DNA from: an uncultured Porphyromonadaceae bacterium | Lineage (GTDB): Bacteria; Bacteroidota; Bacteroidia; Bacteroidales; Muribaculaceae | Length of the DNA: 8,530 nt | NCBI GenBank assembly: GCA_900541835.1 | Contig: UQLL01000038.1 | Coordinates: 1-8,530, forward strand | Direction of reading: 5' to 3' | Part shown: piece after piece, positions 1-7,400 of the stretch | Layout: each line of letters opens with the position of its first letter | Numbering within the stretch: position 1 is the stretch's first letter | Translations under genes and position numbers: made by a program | Notes under the pieces: generated by a model | Told to the model about the DNA's origin: nothing | Seen by the model: the letters and a program-made list of their open reading frames with translations, nothing else | Database searches by the model: none

Positions 1-13
1 GCCCCCACCTCCC

Positions 14-42
14 CTGATTCCCCCATATTATCTGAATCCCCC
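14..42. repeat. C-rich 11-nt direct repeat, period 18
   Basis: CTGATTCCCCC at 14-24 recurs as CTGAATCCCCC at 32-42 with one mismatch, exactly 18 nt apart. More C-runs precede it at 2-6 and 10-14. No gene overlaps it. It lies close to the window edge, so it may belong to a longer array to the left. Confidence 0.4.
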
Positions 43-59
43 GACCGGCAACAAGCCGA

Positions 60-87
60 AGAAATTTCCCCAATTGGGGAGATTTCT
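60..87. repeat. Near-perfect 28-nt palindrome centred on AATT
   Basis: Positions 60-73 pair with 74-87 with one mismatch (66/81); the core TCCCCAATTGGGGA (67-80) is perfect. There is no T-run after it on either strand. It lies 60 nt beyond the frd terminator, probably in the control or 3' region of the next gene to the left, which is outside the window. Operator or hairpin roles are both possible. Confidence 0.6.
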
Positions 88-146
88 GCTAATGCTAATC
101 AATCAGAGTAAGCATCAAGACTAAGGTTCTTCCTACATAGGAATCG

Positions 147-183
147 TAAAAAGCTGCCGTAGCGGTGCTACGGCAGCTTTTTA
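147..183 (-). terminator. Rho-independent terminator of the frd operon, symmetric
   Basis: A perfect 17-bp inverted repeat (147-163 pairing with 167-183) surrounds a 3-nt loop. The core stem is GC-rich (GCTGCCGTAGC) and is flanked by A5 on one side and T5 on the other. On the minus strand this is a strong hairpin followed by TTTTTA, starting 27 nt after the frdB stop. Because the flanks are symmetric it should also stop transcription entering from the left on the plus strand. Confidence 0.93.
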
Positions 184-210
184 TTGGATGCGCATGGAAG
201 CGCCGGGGGA

Positions 211-969
211 TTACTGGCGGTTCTTGGCGGCGATGAACTGGCGGTTCATGCGGGCGATGTTGCTCATCTTGATGTTCTTGGGGCATTCGGCCGAGCAGGC
301 TCCGGTGTTGGTGCAGTTGCCGAAGCCGAGTTCGTCCATCTTGGCCACCATGGCGCGGACGCGGCGGTCGCGCTCAACCTCGCCCTGGGGCAGCAGGGCG
401 AACTGGCTCACCTTGGCGCTGACGAAGAGCATGGCGGAACCGTTCTTGCAGGCTGCCACGCAGGCGCCGCAGCCGATGCAGCTCGCGGAGTCCATGGCCT
501 CGTCGGCCTTGGTCTTGGCGATGGGCAGGGCGTTGGCGTCCTGGGCGCCGCCGCAGTTGAAGGACACGTAGCCGCCGGCCTGCTGGATCTTGTCGAAGGC
601 GTTGCGGTCCACGATGAGGTCCTTGATGACGGGGAAGGCGGCGGAGCGCCAGGGCTCCACGGTGATGGTCTCGCCGTTGCGGAAGCGGCGCATGTAGAGC
701 TGGCAGGTGGTGGCTCCGGTGGCGGGGCCGTGGGGATGTCCGTTGATGTACAGGGAGCACATGCCGCAGATGCCTTCGCGGCAGTCGTGGTCGAAGGCGA
801 TGGGCTCCTGGCCCTGCTCTACGAGGGTCTCGTTGAGGATGTCGAGGGTCTCGAGGAACGAGGTGTCGGGGGTGGTCTCTACGTCGGAGTAGGTCACGAA
901 CCCTCCCTGGGCCTTGGCGTCGGCCTGGCGCCACACCTTGAGGTTGACTCTCATTATGTTTTCGTCCAT
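211..969 (-). CDS. frdB: Fumarate reductase / succinate dehydrogenase iron-sulfur subunit
   Basis: This 252-residue protein is the electron-transfer subunit of quinol:fumarate reductase, passing electrons between the haem subunit FrdC and the flavoprotein FrdA on the cytoplasmic side of the membrane. All cluster ligands are visible. The N-terminal ferredoxin-like half has the [2Fe-2S] set C63, C68, C71 (motif CREGICGMC) and C89. The C-terminal half has C164, C167, C170 and C229 for [4Fe-4S], and C174, C219 and C225 for [3Fe-4S]; the spacing agrees with E. coli FrdB. Length is normal for the family. It is the last gene of the operon, 23 nt after the frdA stop, and is followed 27 nt downstream by a strong terminator. 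The start at 969 is chosen because it gives the short intergenic gap; an in-frame ATG at 954 (M6) is the alternative. No Shine-Dalgarno site is visible, as is usual in Bacteroidetes. Whether it works as a reductase or a dehydrogenase in vivo cannot be read from the sequence; sdhB is the equivalent name. Confidence 0.97.
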   Translation of the reverse strand: MDENIMRVNLKVWRQADAKAQGGFVTYSDVETTPDTSFLETLDILNETLVEQGQEPIAFDHDCREGICGMCSLYINGHPHGPATGATTCQLYMRRFRNGETITVEPWRSAAFPVIKDLIVDRNAFDKIQQAGGYVSFNCGGAQDANALPIAKTKADEAMDSASCIGCGACVAACKNGSAMLFVSAKVSQFALLPQGEVERDRRVRAMVAKMDELGFGNCTNTGACSAECPKNIKMSNIARMNRQFIAAKNRQ

Positions 970-992
970 TTCTCTGTGTTTTTTGGAGGGTT

Positions 993-3011
993 TTATGACT
1001 TGTAGTTACGTGTCTGGACCTTGATGGCCTCGTAGTGGAGGGGTTCGATGATGAGCTCGGGAGCCTTGCCGTCGCCTTCGTACTCCCAGCAGGCCACGTA
1101 GAAGTAGTCCTTGTCGTCGCGCTGGGCCTCGCCCTCGGGAGTCTGGTACTCTTCGCGGAAGTGGCCGCCGCAGCTCTCGTTGCGGTTGAGGGCGTCGTAG
1201 GCGATGAGCTCGCCCATGGTGATGAAGTCGTTGAGGCGGAACGCCTTGTCGAGCTCTATGTTCATGCCCTCCATGTCGCCGGGGATGTAGAGGTTGGTGT
1301 CGAACTCCTTGCGCAGGTCCTTGAGCTTCTGGAGCGCGGTCTGGAGGCCCTCCTTGGTGCGGCCCATGCCGACGTATTCCCACATGATGTGTCCGAGCTC
1401 CTTGTGGATGGAGTCGACGGAGCGCTTGCCGCCGATGGCCATGAGGCGCTGCTCCTCGGCGATGGCGCGCTTCTCGGCCTCGTCGAACTCGGGCAGGTCG
1501 GTGCGGAAGTGGGGCACGGTGATCTGGTCGCTGAGGTAGTTCTGGATGGTGTAGGGGAGCACGAAGTATCCGTCGGCCAGGCCCTGCATCAGCGCGGATG
1601 CGCCGAGGCGGTTTGCGCCGTGGTCGGAGAAGTTGCACTCGCCGATGGCGAAGAGGCCCTTGACGCTGGTCTGGAGCTCGTAGTCGACCCAAATGCCGCC
1701 CATGGTGTAATGGATGGCGGGGAAGATCATCATCGGGTTGTAGTAGTTGACGCCGTCCTTGGTGCAGGCGAGCTCGCCCGGGTTGACGTCGGTGATCTCC
1801 TCGTACATGTCGAAGAGGTTGCCGTAGCGCTGGCGCACCACGTCGAGGCCGAGGCGGTTGATGGCCTCGGAGAAGTCGAGGAATACGGCCAGGCCGGTGT
1901 TGTTGACGCCGAAGCCGTGGTCGCAGCGTTCCTTGGCGGCGCGGGATGCGACGTCGCGGGGCACGAGGTTACCGAAGGCGGGGTAGCGGCGCTCGAGGTA
2001 GTAGTCGCGCTCTTCCTCGGGGATGTCGGAGCCCTTGATCTCACCGCTCTGGAGCTTGCGGGCGTCCTCGATGTTCTTGGGCACCCAGATGCGGCCGTCA
2101 TTGCGGAGCGACTCGGACATGAGGGTGAGCTTGGACTGCTTGTCGCCGTGCACGGGGATGCAGGTGGGGTGGATCTGCACGTAGGCGGGGTTGGCGAAGT
2201 AGGCGCCCTTGCGGTAGCAGGCCATGGCGGCGCTGACGTTGCAGGCCATGGCGTTGGTGGACAGGAAGTAGGTGTTGCCGTAGCCGCCGGTGGCGATGAC
2301 GACGGCGTGGGCGGCGAAGCGCTCCATCTTGCCCGTCACCAGGTTCTTGGCGATGATGCCGCGGGCGCGCTCTACGCCGTCGGCGTCCTTGACCAGCACC
2401 ACGTCGTGCATCTCGTAGCGGTTGAAGCTCTTGACCTTGCCGGCCTGGATCTGGCGGTTGAGGGACGAGTATGCGCCGAGCAGGAGCTGCTGGCCAGTCT
2501 GGCCCTTGGCGTAGAATGTGCGGGACACCTGTGCGCCGCCGAAGGAGCGGTTGGCGAGCAGGCCGCCGTATTCGCGAGCGAAGGGCACACCCTGTGCCAC
2601 GCACTGGTCGATGATGTTGTTGCTGACCTCGGCCAGGCGGTATACGTTGGCCTCGCGGGCGCGGTAGTCGCCGCCCTTGACGGTGTCGTAGAAGAGGCGG
2701 TATACGGAGTCGCCGTCGTTCTGGTAGTTCTTGGCGGCGTTGATGCCGCCCTGTGCGGCGATGGAGTGTGCGCGGCGGGGGGAGTCCTGGATGCAGAAGT
2801 TGAGGACGTTGAAGCCCATCTCCGCGAGGGTGGAGGCTGCGGAGGCGCCGGCCAGGCCGGTGCCGACCACTATGATGTCGAGCTTGCGCTTGTTGGCCGG
2901 GTTCACCAGCTTCTGGTGGGCCTTGAAGTTGGTCCATTTCTCAGCGACAGGACCTTCCGGAATCTTGCTGGCTTCCGGGCTCATTACTCTGATTTTATCG
3001 TTCGTTGCCAT
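993..3011 (-). CDS. frdA: Fumarate reductase / succinate dehydrogenase flavoprotein subunit
   Basis: This 672-residue catalytic subunit interconverts fumarate and succinate at an FAD bound in the cytoplasm. The Rossmann motif VVGTGLAGASAA lies at about residues 48-59. H82, in RAHSIAAQGG, sits where the family attaches FAD covalently. Active-site motifs follow in order: QIHPT (H281), VPRDVASRA with the likely proton-donor arginine R352, HYTMGGI (H434), and NRLGAS with the substrate-binding arginine R468. A helical and C-terminal domain (about 500-672) completes the fold. The protein is longer than E. coli FrdA (about 600 residues) and closer to the Wolinella-type subunit, which fits a complex with a single dihaem membrane subunit. 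The start at 3011 lies 13 nt after the frdC stop, which indicates a co-transcribed operon; M10 is a less likely alternative. No frameshift or missing catalytic residue is seen. The sdhA name would be equally valid. Confidence 0.98.
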   Translation of the reverse strand: MATNDKIRVMSPEASKIPEGPVAEKWTNFKAHQKLVNPANKRKLDIIVVGTGLAGASAASTLAEMGFNVLNFCIQDSPRRAHSIAAQGGINAAKNYQNDGDSVYRLFYDTVKGGDYRAREANVYRLAEVSNNIIDQCVAQGVPFAREYGGLLANRSFGGAQVSRTFYAKGQTGQQLLLGAYSSLNRQIQAGKVKSFNRYEMHDVVLVKDADGVERARGIIAKNLVTGKMERFAAHAVVIATGGYGNTYFLSTNAMACNVSAAMACYRKGAYFANPAYVQIHPTCIPVHGDKQSKLTLMSESLRNDGRIWVPKNIEDARKLQSGEIKGSDIPEEERDYYLERRYPAFGNLVPRDVASRAAKERCDHGFGVNNTGLAVFLDFSEAINRLGLDVVRQRYGNLFDMYEEITDVNPGELACTKDGVNYYNPMMIFPAIHYTMGGIWVDYELQTSVKGLFAIGECNFSDHGANRLGASALMQGLADGYFVLPYTIQNYLSDQITVPHFRTDLPEFDEAEKRAIAEEQRLMAIGGKRSVDSIHKELGHIMWEYVGMGRTKEGLQTALQKLKDLRKEFDTNLYIPGDMEGMNIELDKAFRLNDFITMGELIAYDALNRNESCGGHFREEYQTPEGEAQRDDKDYFYVACWEYEGDGKAPELIIEPLHYEAIKVQTRNYKS

Positions 3012-3024
3012 ATCGCTTTACGGA

Positions 3025-4110
3025 TTAGTCGTTGGTATTTTCTGCGGGCTGGGCCTGGGGCTGGTCGGCCTCGGGCTGGGCCTGTGCTTCTTCGGGGGCG
3101 GGCTGGCCCTCCTCGGGCTGGGCGGCCTGCTGCTGCATCATCTGCATGACGGCGGGGTCGATCTGGGGCCGGGCGGGCTCGGCGTTGGGATCCTTGCCCT
3201 CGAGGTAGTTGACGAAGCGGTAGAGGTTCTCAATCACCTCGAACTGCTTCTTTGCCTGGGGCTGCTGGGCAATCACCTGGGCTTTCTGCTCGGCGGGCAT
3301 CGAGGAGATCTGCTGGTACATGGGCTCCACCTGGCGGGCGAAGTCGGCGTACTGGATGTCCTGGGCGTTGGCGCCCATGCCGTAGTTGTCGAATACCATG
3401 GCGAGGTACTGGTTGCGCAGAGCGTCGTCGGTCTTATAGTAGTCCTTGGAGGCATGGACGGTGAAGACGATGGCCTGTGCCACGAAGAGGCACACGACGA
3501 TGGAGGTCCACCAGGCGGCCGCCTTCTTGAGGCGCTGGATCCAGATCTCGTTGTTCCAGCCGCAGGTCTGGAACATGGACCAGAAGCCGTGGTTCATGTG
3601 GAACCAGAGAGCCACGAAGCCTATGATGTAGACGATGGGCACCCACACTGTGGAGAAGGCCTCCTGGATGAACAGTGTGCCTGCCTGGGCCGGGATGAAT
3701 CCTTCATGGCCTGCGATCTCGGCCCACTGCATCTTGTACCAGAAGTTGATCAGGTGGACGACGAGGAAGGCGAGCACGACGATGCCGAGCACGTACATGT
3801 TCTTCGACGACCATTCTACGCCGGGAGCGTTCTTGCTGACCGAATAGCGGACGGAGCCGCGAGCGCGGCGGTTCTGCAGGGTCAGCATGGTGGCCCAGAT
3901 GATGTGGATGATGAACAGCAGGGCGAGGCCCATGGAGGCAACCAGTGCGTACCAGTTGGCGCCCAGGAACTCGCAGATGACGTTGTAGGCCGTGGGCCAT
4001 ACAATGGCTATCGCGTTCATCACACAGTGGAATGTGACGAATAGGACGAGACATGCGCCGGTCAAGGCCATGATGAACTTACGCCCTACGGATGAGCTTG
4101 TTAACCACAT
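3025..4110 (-). CDS. frdC: Fumarate reductase dihaem cytochrome b subunit with a long C-terminal extension
   Basis: This 361-residue protein is the membrane anchor that binds quinol and haem b. Five hydrophobic segments are visible at about residues 12-37, 53-78, 105-126, 153-176 and 199-219. Histidines in the first four (H28, H69, H119 and H171 or H174) are the expected axial ligands for two haems, as in Wolinella FrdC. It belongs to the single-subunit SdhC/FrdC group, whose members usually have about 200-260 residues. The extra part, about 221-361, is unusual: a soluble, charged stretch (221-305), then a Pro/Gln/Glu/Ala-rich low-complexity tail (about 306-361) with no stop or frameshift before it. 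With five membrane segments and a cytoplasmic N-terminus, this extension would lie in the periplasm; that is inferred. The gene is first in the operon, about 80 nt below a consensus Bacteroidetes promoter. The start at 4110 begins directly at the first conserved residues. sdhC is the alternative name. Confidence 0.93.
   Translation of the reverse strand: MWLTSSSVGRKFIMALTGACLVLFVTFHCVMNAIAIVWPTAYNVICEFLGANWYALVASMGLALLFIIHIIWATMLTLQNRRARGSVRYSVSKNAPGVEWSSKNMYVLGIVVLAFLVVHLINFWYKMQWAEIAGHEGFIPAQAGTLFIQEAFSTVWVPIVYIIGFVALWFHMNHGFWSMFQTCGWNNEIWIQRLKKAAAWWTSIVVCLFVAQAIVFTVHASKDYYKTDDALRNQYLAMVFDNYGMGANAQDIQYADFARQVEPMYQQISSMPAEQKAQVIAQQPQAKKQFEVIENLYRFVNYLEGKDPNAEPARPQIDPAVMQMMQQQAAQPEEGQPAPEEAQAQPEADQPQAQPAENTND
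3037..3129 (-). repeat. Low-complexity repeat coding the FrdC tail
   Basis: The heptamer GGGCTGG (plus strand) starts at 3046, 3073, 3100 and 3115, so three copies lie 27 nt apart and one 15 nt further. GGGCTGGGCCTG at 3046-3057 is identical to 3073-3084. In the protein this gives loose 9-residue units: AQPEEGQPA, PEEAQAQPE, ADQPQAQPA. Such a tract is prone to length change in whole repeat units. Confidence 0.6.
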
Positions 4111-4199
4111 AGATGTTTTGTAGAGTTTAGATTATTTGTTTGTTTCAATTTTTCATGGCTACTCGGAATCGGGGCCTGGACCCTGTTCCGAAATATTTG

Positions 4200-4230
4200 C
4201 AAAATTACCTATTCTTGATTAAACTGCAAA
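4200..4230 (-). promoter_or_regulatory. Bacteroidetes-type sigma promoter of frdCAB
   Basis: On the minus strand a TTTG element (4230-4227) is followed after exactly 19 nt by TAATTTTG (4207-4200), a full match to the Bacteroidetes -33 TTTG / -7 TAnnTTTG consensus with its usual spacing. Transcription would start near 4193, leaving an untranslated leader of about 80 nt before the frdC ATG at 4110. The leader is A-rich near the start codon and carries no Shine-Dalgarno site. The start point is inferred. Confidence 0.8.
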
Positions 4231-4297
4231 ATTTCCTACCAAGAAATGGGGAGGGCGGAGGGAATGGCGGAGGCCAGAGGCTTTGCCGGAAATGTGA

Positions 4298-4342
4298 TTT
4301 ATGTGGCTTATGTGGCCCCGCCTCCCACATACGGCACATAAG
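4298..4342. repeat. Imperfect inverted repeat made of 9-nt ATGTGGCTT-type units
   Basis: The left arm 4298-4315 pairs with 4325-4342 across a 9-nt C-rich loop: 15 Watson-Crick pairs, one T-G pair and two mismatches out of 18. The left arm overlaps three head-to-tail 9-nt units at 4292-4300, 4301-4309 and 4310-4318 (ATGTGATTT, ATGTGGCTT, ATGTGGCCC). It lies just upstream of the frd promoter and downstream of the BspA-like gene. It resembles a small intergenic repeat family rather than coding sequence. Confidence 0.65.
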
Positions 4343-4378
4343 AAACACCGTCGGCGGAACAAGCGTCGGGAGAACAAG

Positions 4379-4408
4379 GGGCGGCGTGTCGGTACCGACA
4401 CGCCGCCC
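4379..4408. repeat. Perfect 30-nt GC-rich palindrome
   Basis: Positions 4379-4393 are exactly complementary to 4394-4408, centred on GGTACC. As RNA from the minus strand it would form a 13-bp stem with a GTAC tetraloop, starting 51 nt after the stop codon of the BspA-like gene. No T-run follows on either strand (the minus strand continues TTGTTCTCCC), so it is not a classical intrinsic terminator. It may act as a transcript 3' stabiliser, a weak terminator or a protein-binding site. Confidence 0.75.
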
Positions 4409-4424
4409 GGACTTGAAAGAAGGG

Positions 4425-4441
4425 CAGGAAAAGATTTCCTG
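4425..4441. repeat. Small hairpin with a T5 run on the plus strand
   Basis: CAGGAAA and TTTCCTG pair around a 3-nt loop. On the plus strand TTTTT follows directly, giving a weak terminator-like shape that would face transcription coming antisense into the BspA-like gene. On the minus strand it lies 19 nt after the stop codon and is preceded, not followed, by the run. The stem is short and AT-rich, so a function is doubtful. Confidence 0.3.
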
Positions 4442-4459
4442 TTTTTCAGGGACAGAGCC

Positions 4460-7400
4460 TTAATATACTATCTTGGTGGACTTGTTGCGCTGCACTTTGA
4501 TGTACATGACGCCCTTCTGCGGACGAGCTACCTCCAGGCCTTCGAGGGTGAAGTAGCGGGCCTCCTCGTCGTCGCCGTCCACTCCCTCTACGCCGGTGTA
4601 GACGCTGACGGAGATATGGAAGGAGCTCTTGACGAGGTTCATGTACACTGTCACGTCGGCCTCTCCGACTTTCAGCAGCGAGGCAAGGAGCACGGTCTTG
4701 CCCTGCTCATCCTTGCCGGTGGCGAAGGAGACGGCCTCGGGGTTGGAGTTGCGGACGACGTAGTTGAGGATAAGCGCATTGGAGGGGTAGACTACCGGGG
4801 TGAGGGTACGCACCTTGCGCTCTTCGCCGCTGAACTTGCCGGTGAAGACTACGCTGTCGGGCGACACATCGGTGTCGTGCCAGTAGGCGAATGAGCGGAA
4901 GTTGCTCCAGCCGTTGGCCTGGCGGTAGTTGGCGTACATGCTGCCGGGGATGGCCAGCATACAGTCGGGCCAGATGGAGGTGGAGAAGGCCTCGCCGTAG
5001 CTGCTCTCGTCGGTGGCGGTGAAGGCCGGGGGCACGAGGTTGTTGTTCACGCCGTAGTTGACGCAACGGATGAAGCGGATGTTGGGCGAGTCGTAGAAGG
5101 CGCGCACGCCTATGGTCTCCAGATGGTCGGGCAGGCCGACGCTGACAAGGTTCTGGCAGTTGGCGGCCATTTCGGTCGGGATGCTCTTGATGCCGGCCGG
5201 CAGACGAAGGATGTCGATGGAGGTGCCGTAGAAAGCGCGGGGTGCTATTTCGGTGACGGCGTAGGTCTTGCCCTGATAGCTTACGGTGGCGGGTATTGTG
5301 ATTTCGCCGGTGTAGGCGGCCGGGAGCACGGTGGCGGTCAGCTCGTCGGCCAGGAGGCTGTAGCTGATGCCGTCGATGGTGGCCTTGACACCCTCGTCGC
5401 TGCCTATGGCGCGGATGGTGGCGAAATTCTTCCATACGTCGGCCTCCTTATATGCTATCAGGCTCTGAGCCGGGACATACAGGCGGCAGGTCGGATAGAT
5501 GGCCGGGTCGAAGGGATTGAGCGACTGGCCGGGGATGCTGGCCTGGAAGAACTCGGGCGGGGTGAGGGCGTTAACAGTGACGGTGTCGAGCTGCGAACAG
5601 CCGTCGAAGACCATCAGGTTCAGCTTCTTCACGCCCGAACCGATGTTGACGCTCTTCAGCGAGGCGCAGTTCTGGAATGCCTGGTTGTCGATGAGATAAA
5701 CGCCGTCGGGGATGACGATGCTCTGAAGGCCGGAGCCGAGGAAGAGGCCGCCGGACACTACCTTGAGGCTTGCTGGCAGGGTGGCCTTGACAAGGGCGGT
5801 ACAGCCGTTGAAGACGTTCAGGCCCAGCGAGTCGATGCTGCCCGGCAGTGTCACCGAGGTCAGGCCGGTGCAGTTGCGGAAGGCGCCGGCACAGATGCGC
5901 TTCACACCCTCGTCGATGGTCAGGGTGGTGATGGAGCCGATACCCTGGAAGACGTTGGGCTTGATGACGGAGATGGAACCGTCGATATGCACTGCGGTCA
6001 CAGGCTGATTGTTAAGGTACATGGCCACTCCGGCGTTGCTGAACGGGGTGGAGCGCTCGGTACGGAAGCTGATGTTGGCCCATGCCGTCAGGCTGGTGAT
6101 GTCCACGCGCTTCAGGCCGGTACAGTTGCGGAAGGCGTCGAAGCCCATGGTGTCGACCGTAGCGGGGATGGAGACGGCGGTGACGTCCGGCATGAGCGCG
6201 AAGGCGTTGGCGTCCAGGCCGCGGACGATAAAGGTGGTGCCATGCTGCACGCTGGATGGTATGTTGACCACGCCGGCATAGCTGCCGGACTTGGGGCGCA
6301 CCACATAGGCGTTGGCGATTTTGGCTTTTTCGTCGAGCACGAAGCGATAGCAGAGGCCGTCGATAGTGGCCTCGCGGGTGACGCAGACCACGCTGGCGTT
6401 GTTGCTCAGGGTGCGGTTGCCGTTGCAGATGACCTCAATGAGAGCGTTGCCGGTGCCGATGACAGTCACCAGGCCGGTGGAGTCGACGGCAGCCACTTCG
6501 GGGGTGAGGGATTTCCATTCCACGCTCTTGTCAGTGGCGTCGGCGGGCAGGACTGTCACTCCCAGTCGCACGGTGTCGCCTACCAGCAGGGTACGGGGCA
6601 TGCCGGTGATGACAACCGACGTGGGCAGAATGGCGCTGTTGGGATCCTCTTCGATGGTAGTGAAGTCCTTCCAGTAGTTCGCCGCCTTGTAGGCTGCCAC
6701 GCAGCCGCGGGGCACATAGAGGCGGCAGGTGGAAGTGATAGTGGCGAAGGTGCCGGAGCTGACGGTGACCGGGCTCAGGGACTGCGCCGTCATGGTCTTC
6801 AGGGCCGTGCAGCGGCGGAAGACGTAATTGTCGATACGGTTCACGTTTGCCGGTATGGTGATGGCGGTGATGCCCGACTCCTGGAAGGCCTGGGAGCCGA
6901 TGATGGTGACGGTAGAGGGAATCTTGACTTCGGTCACGGCGCTCTGCATATAGAAAGCCTGGTTGCGAATCTGCACCACGGCATACTGCTTGTTGTTGTA
7001 GCTGATGAACTCGGGTATGTTCACCACGCCGCTGTACTCGTCGCCGTCGGGCAAACCGGATTCCACGGGGCTTACCACATAGCACTGCAGGGTGCCCTCT
7101 TCGGAGGCATACGGGTTCTTGGTGATTTCGTAGTGGATGCCGTCTACTACTATGCGACCCTCTTCTATCGCGCCGCCGCCTATTTCCTTGTACTCCTTGA
7201 AGCCGCTCCAGTTGGCGTCGGCCTGATAGGCGGCCTTGGTGCCGGCCGGCACGGTCAGGGTGACGTTGCCCTTGTTGAAATTGGCGTTGAAGATGGAGGT
7301 GGAACCGGTGGCCGGTGCAGGCGGAACGGTGGCCTGCACTTCAATGTCGGTGACACTGTTGCAAGCGTAGAAAGCATTGTTGCCGATGTACTTGAGACCT

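Larger units (their letters stand above)
1..146. other. Non-coding sequence beyond the frd terminator
   Basis: No supported coding region is seen here on either strand. It contains the C-rich direct repeat (14-42) and the AATT-centred palindrome (60-87). No TTTG/TAnnTTTG promoter is visible on either strand, and nothing resembles a tRNA. The identity of the next gene cannot be inferred. Confidence 0.6.
4111..4459. other. Intergenic region between the BspA-like gene and frdC
   Basis: This 349-bp stretch has no credible gene. It holds, in the direction of transcription, a small 7-bp hairpin (4441-4425), a perfect 30-nt palindrome (4408-4379), an imperfect 18-bp hairpin built on 9-nt repeats (4342-4298), the frd promoter (4230-4200) and the frdC leader (about 4193-4111). 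The part beside frdC is clearly AT-rich compared with the genes. One or both of the larger inverted repeats probably marks the 3' end of the BspA-like transcript, although neither has a T-run. Confidence 0.75.

Noticed and set aside
95..286. A 63-codon minus-strand frame at the end of frdB
   Set aside because: It crosses the terminator hairpin and overlaps frdB in another frame; no supporting signal.
184..1005. A 273-codon plus-strand frame opposite frdB
   Set aside because: frdB shows all eleven cluster cysteines in the right spacing; the opposite frame has no recognisable feature.
1035..3149. A 704-codon open frame on the plus strand opposite frdA
   Set aside because: Its protein is dominated by Val, Ala, Leu and Gly with no domain, and it mirrors the strongly conserved frdA. 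GC-rich third positions remove stops from the opposite strand.
2731..4044. A 437-codon plus-strand frame opposite frdC and the frdA start
   Set aside because: The low-complexity GLGLGLVGLG part is the complement of the FrdC Gln/Pro tail. It is a shadow, not a membrane protein.
4292..4342. CRISPR-like array
   Set aside because: The units are 9 nt, without spacers, and partly inverted; no cas genes are present.
4140..4463. A 107-codon plus-strand frame in the intergenic region
   Set aside because: It runs through the frd promoter, both inverted repeats and the end of the BspA-like gene, has no homology I recognise and has odd composition.
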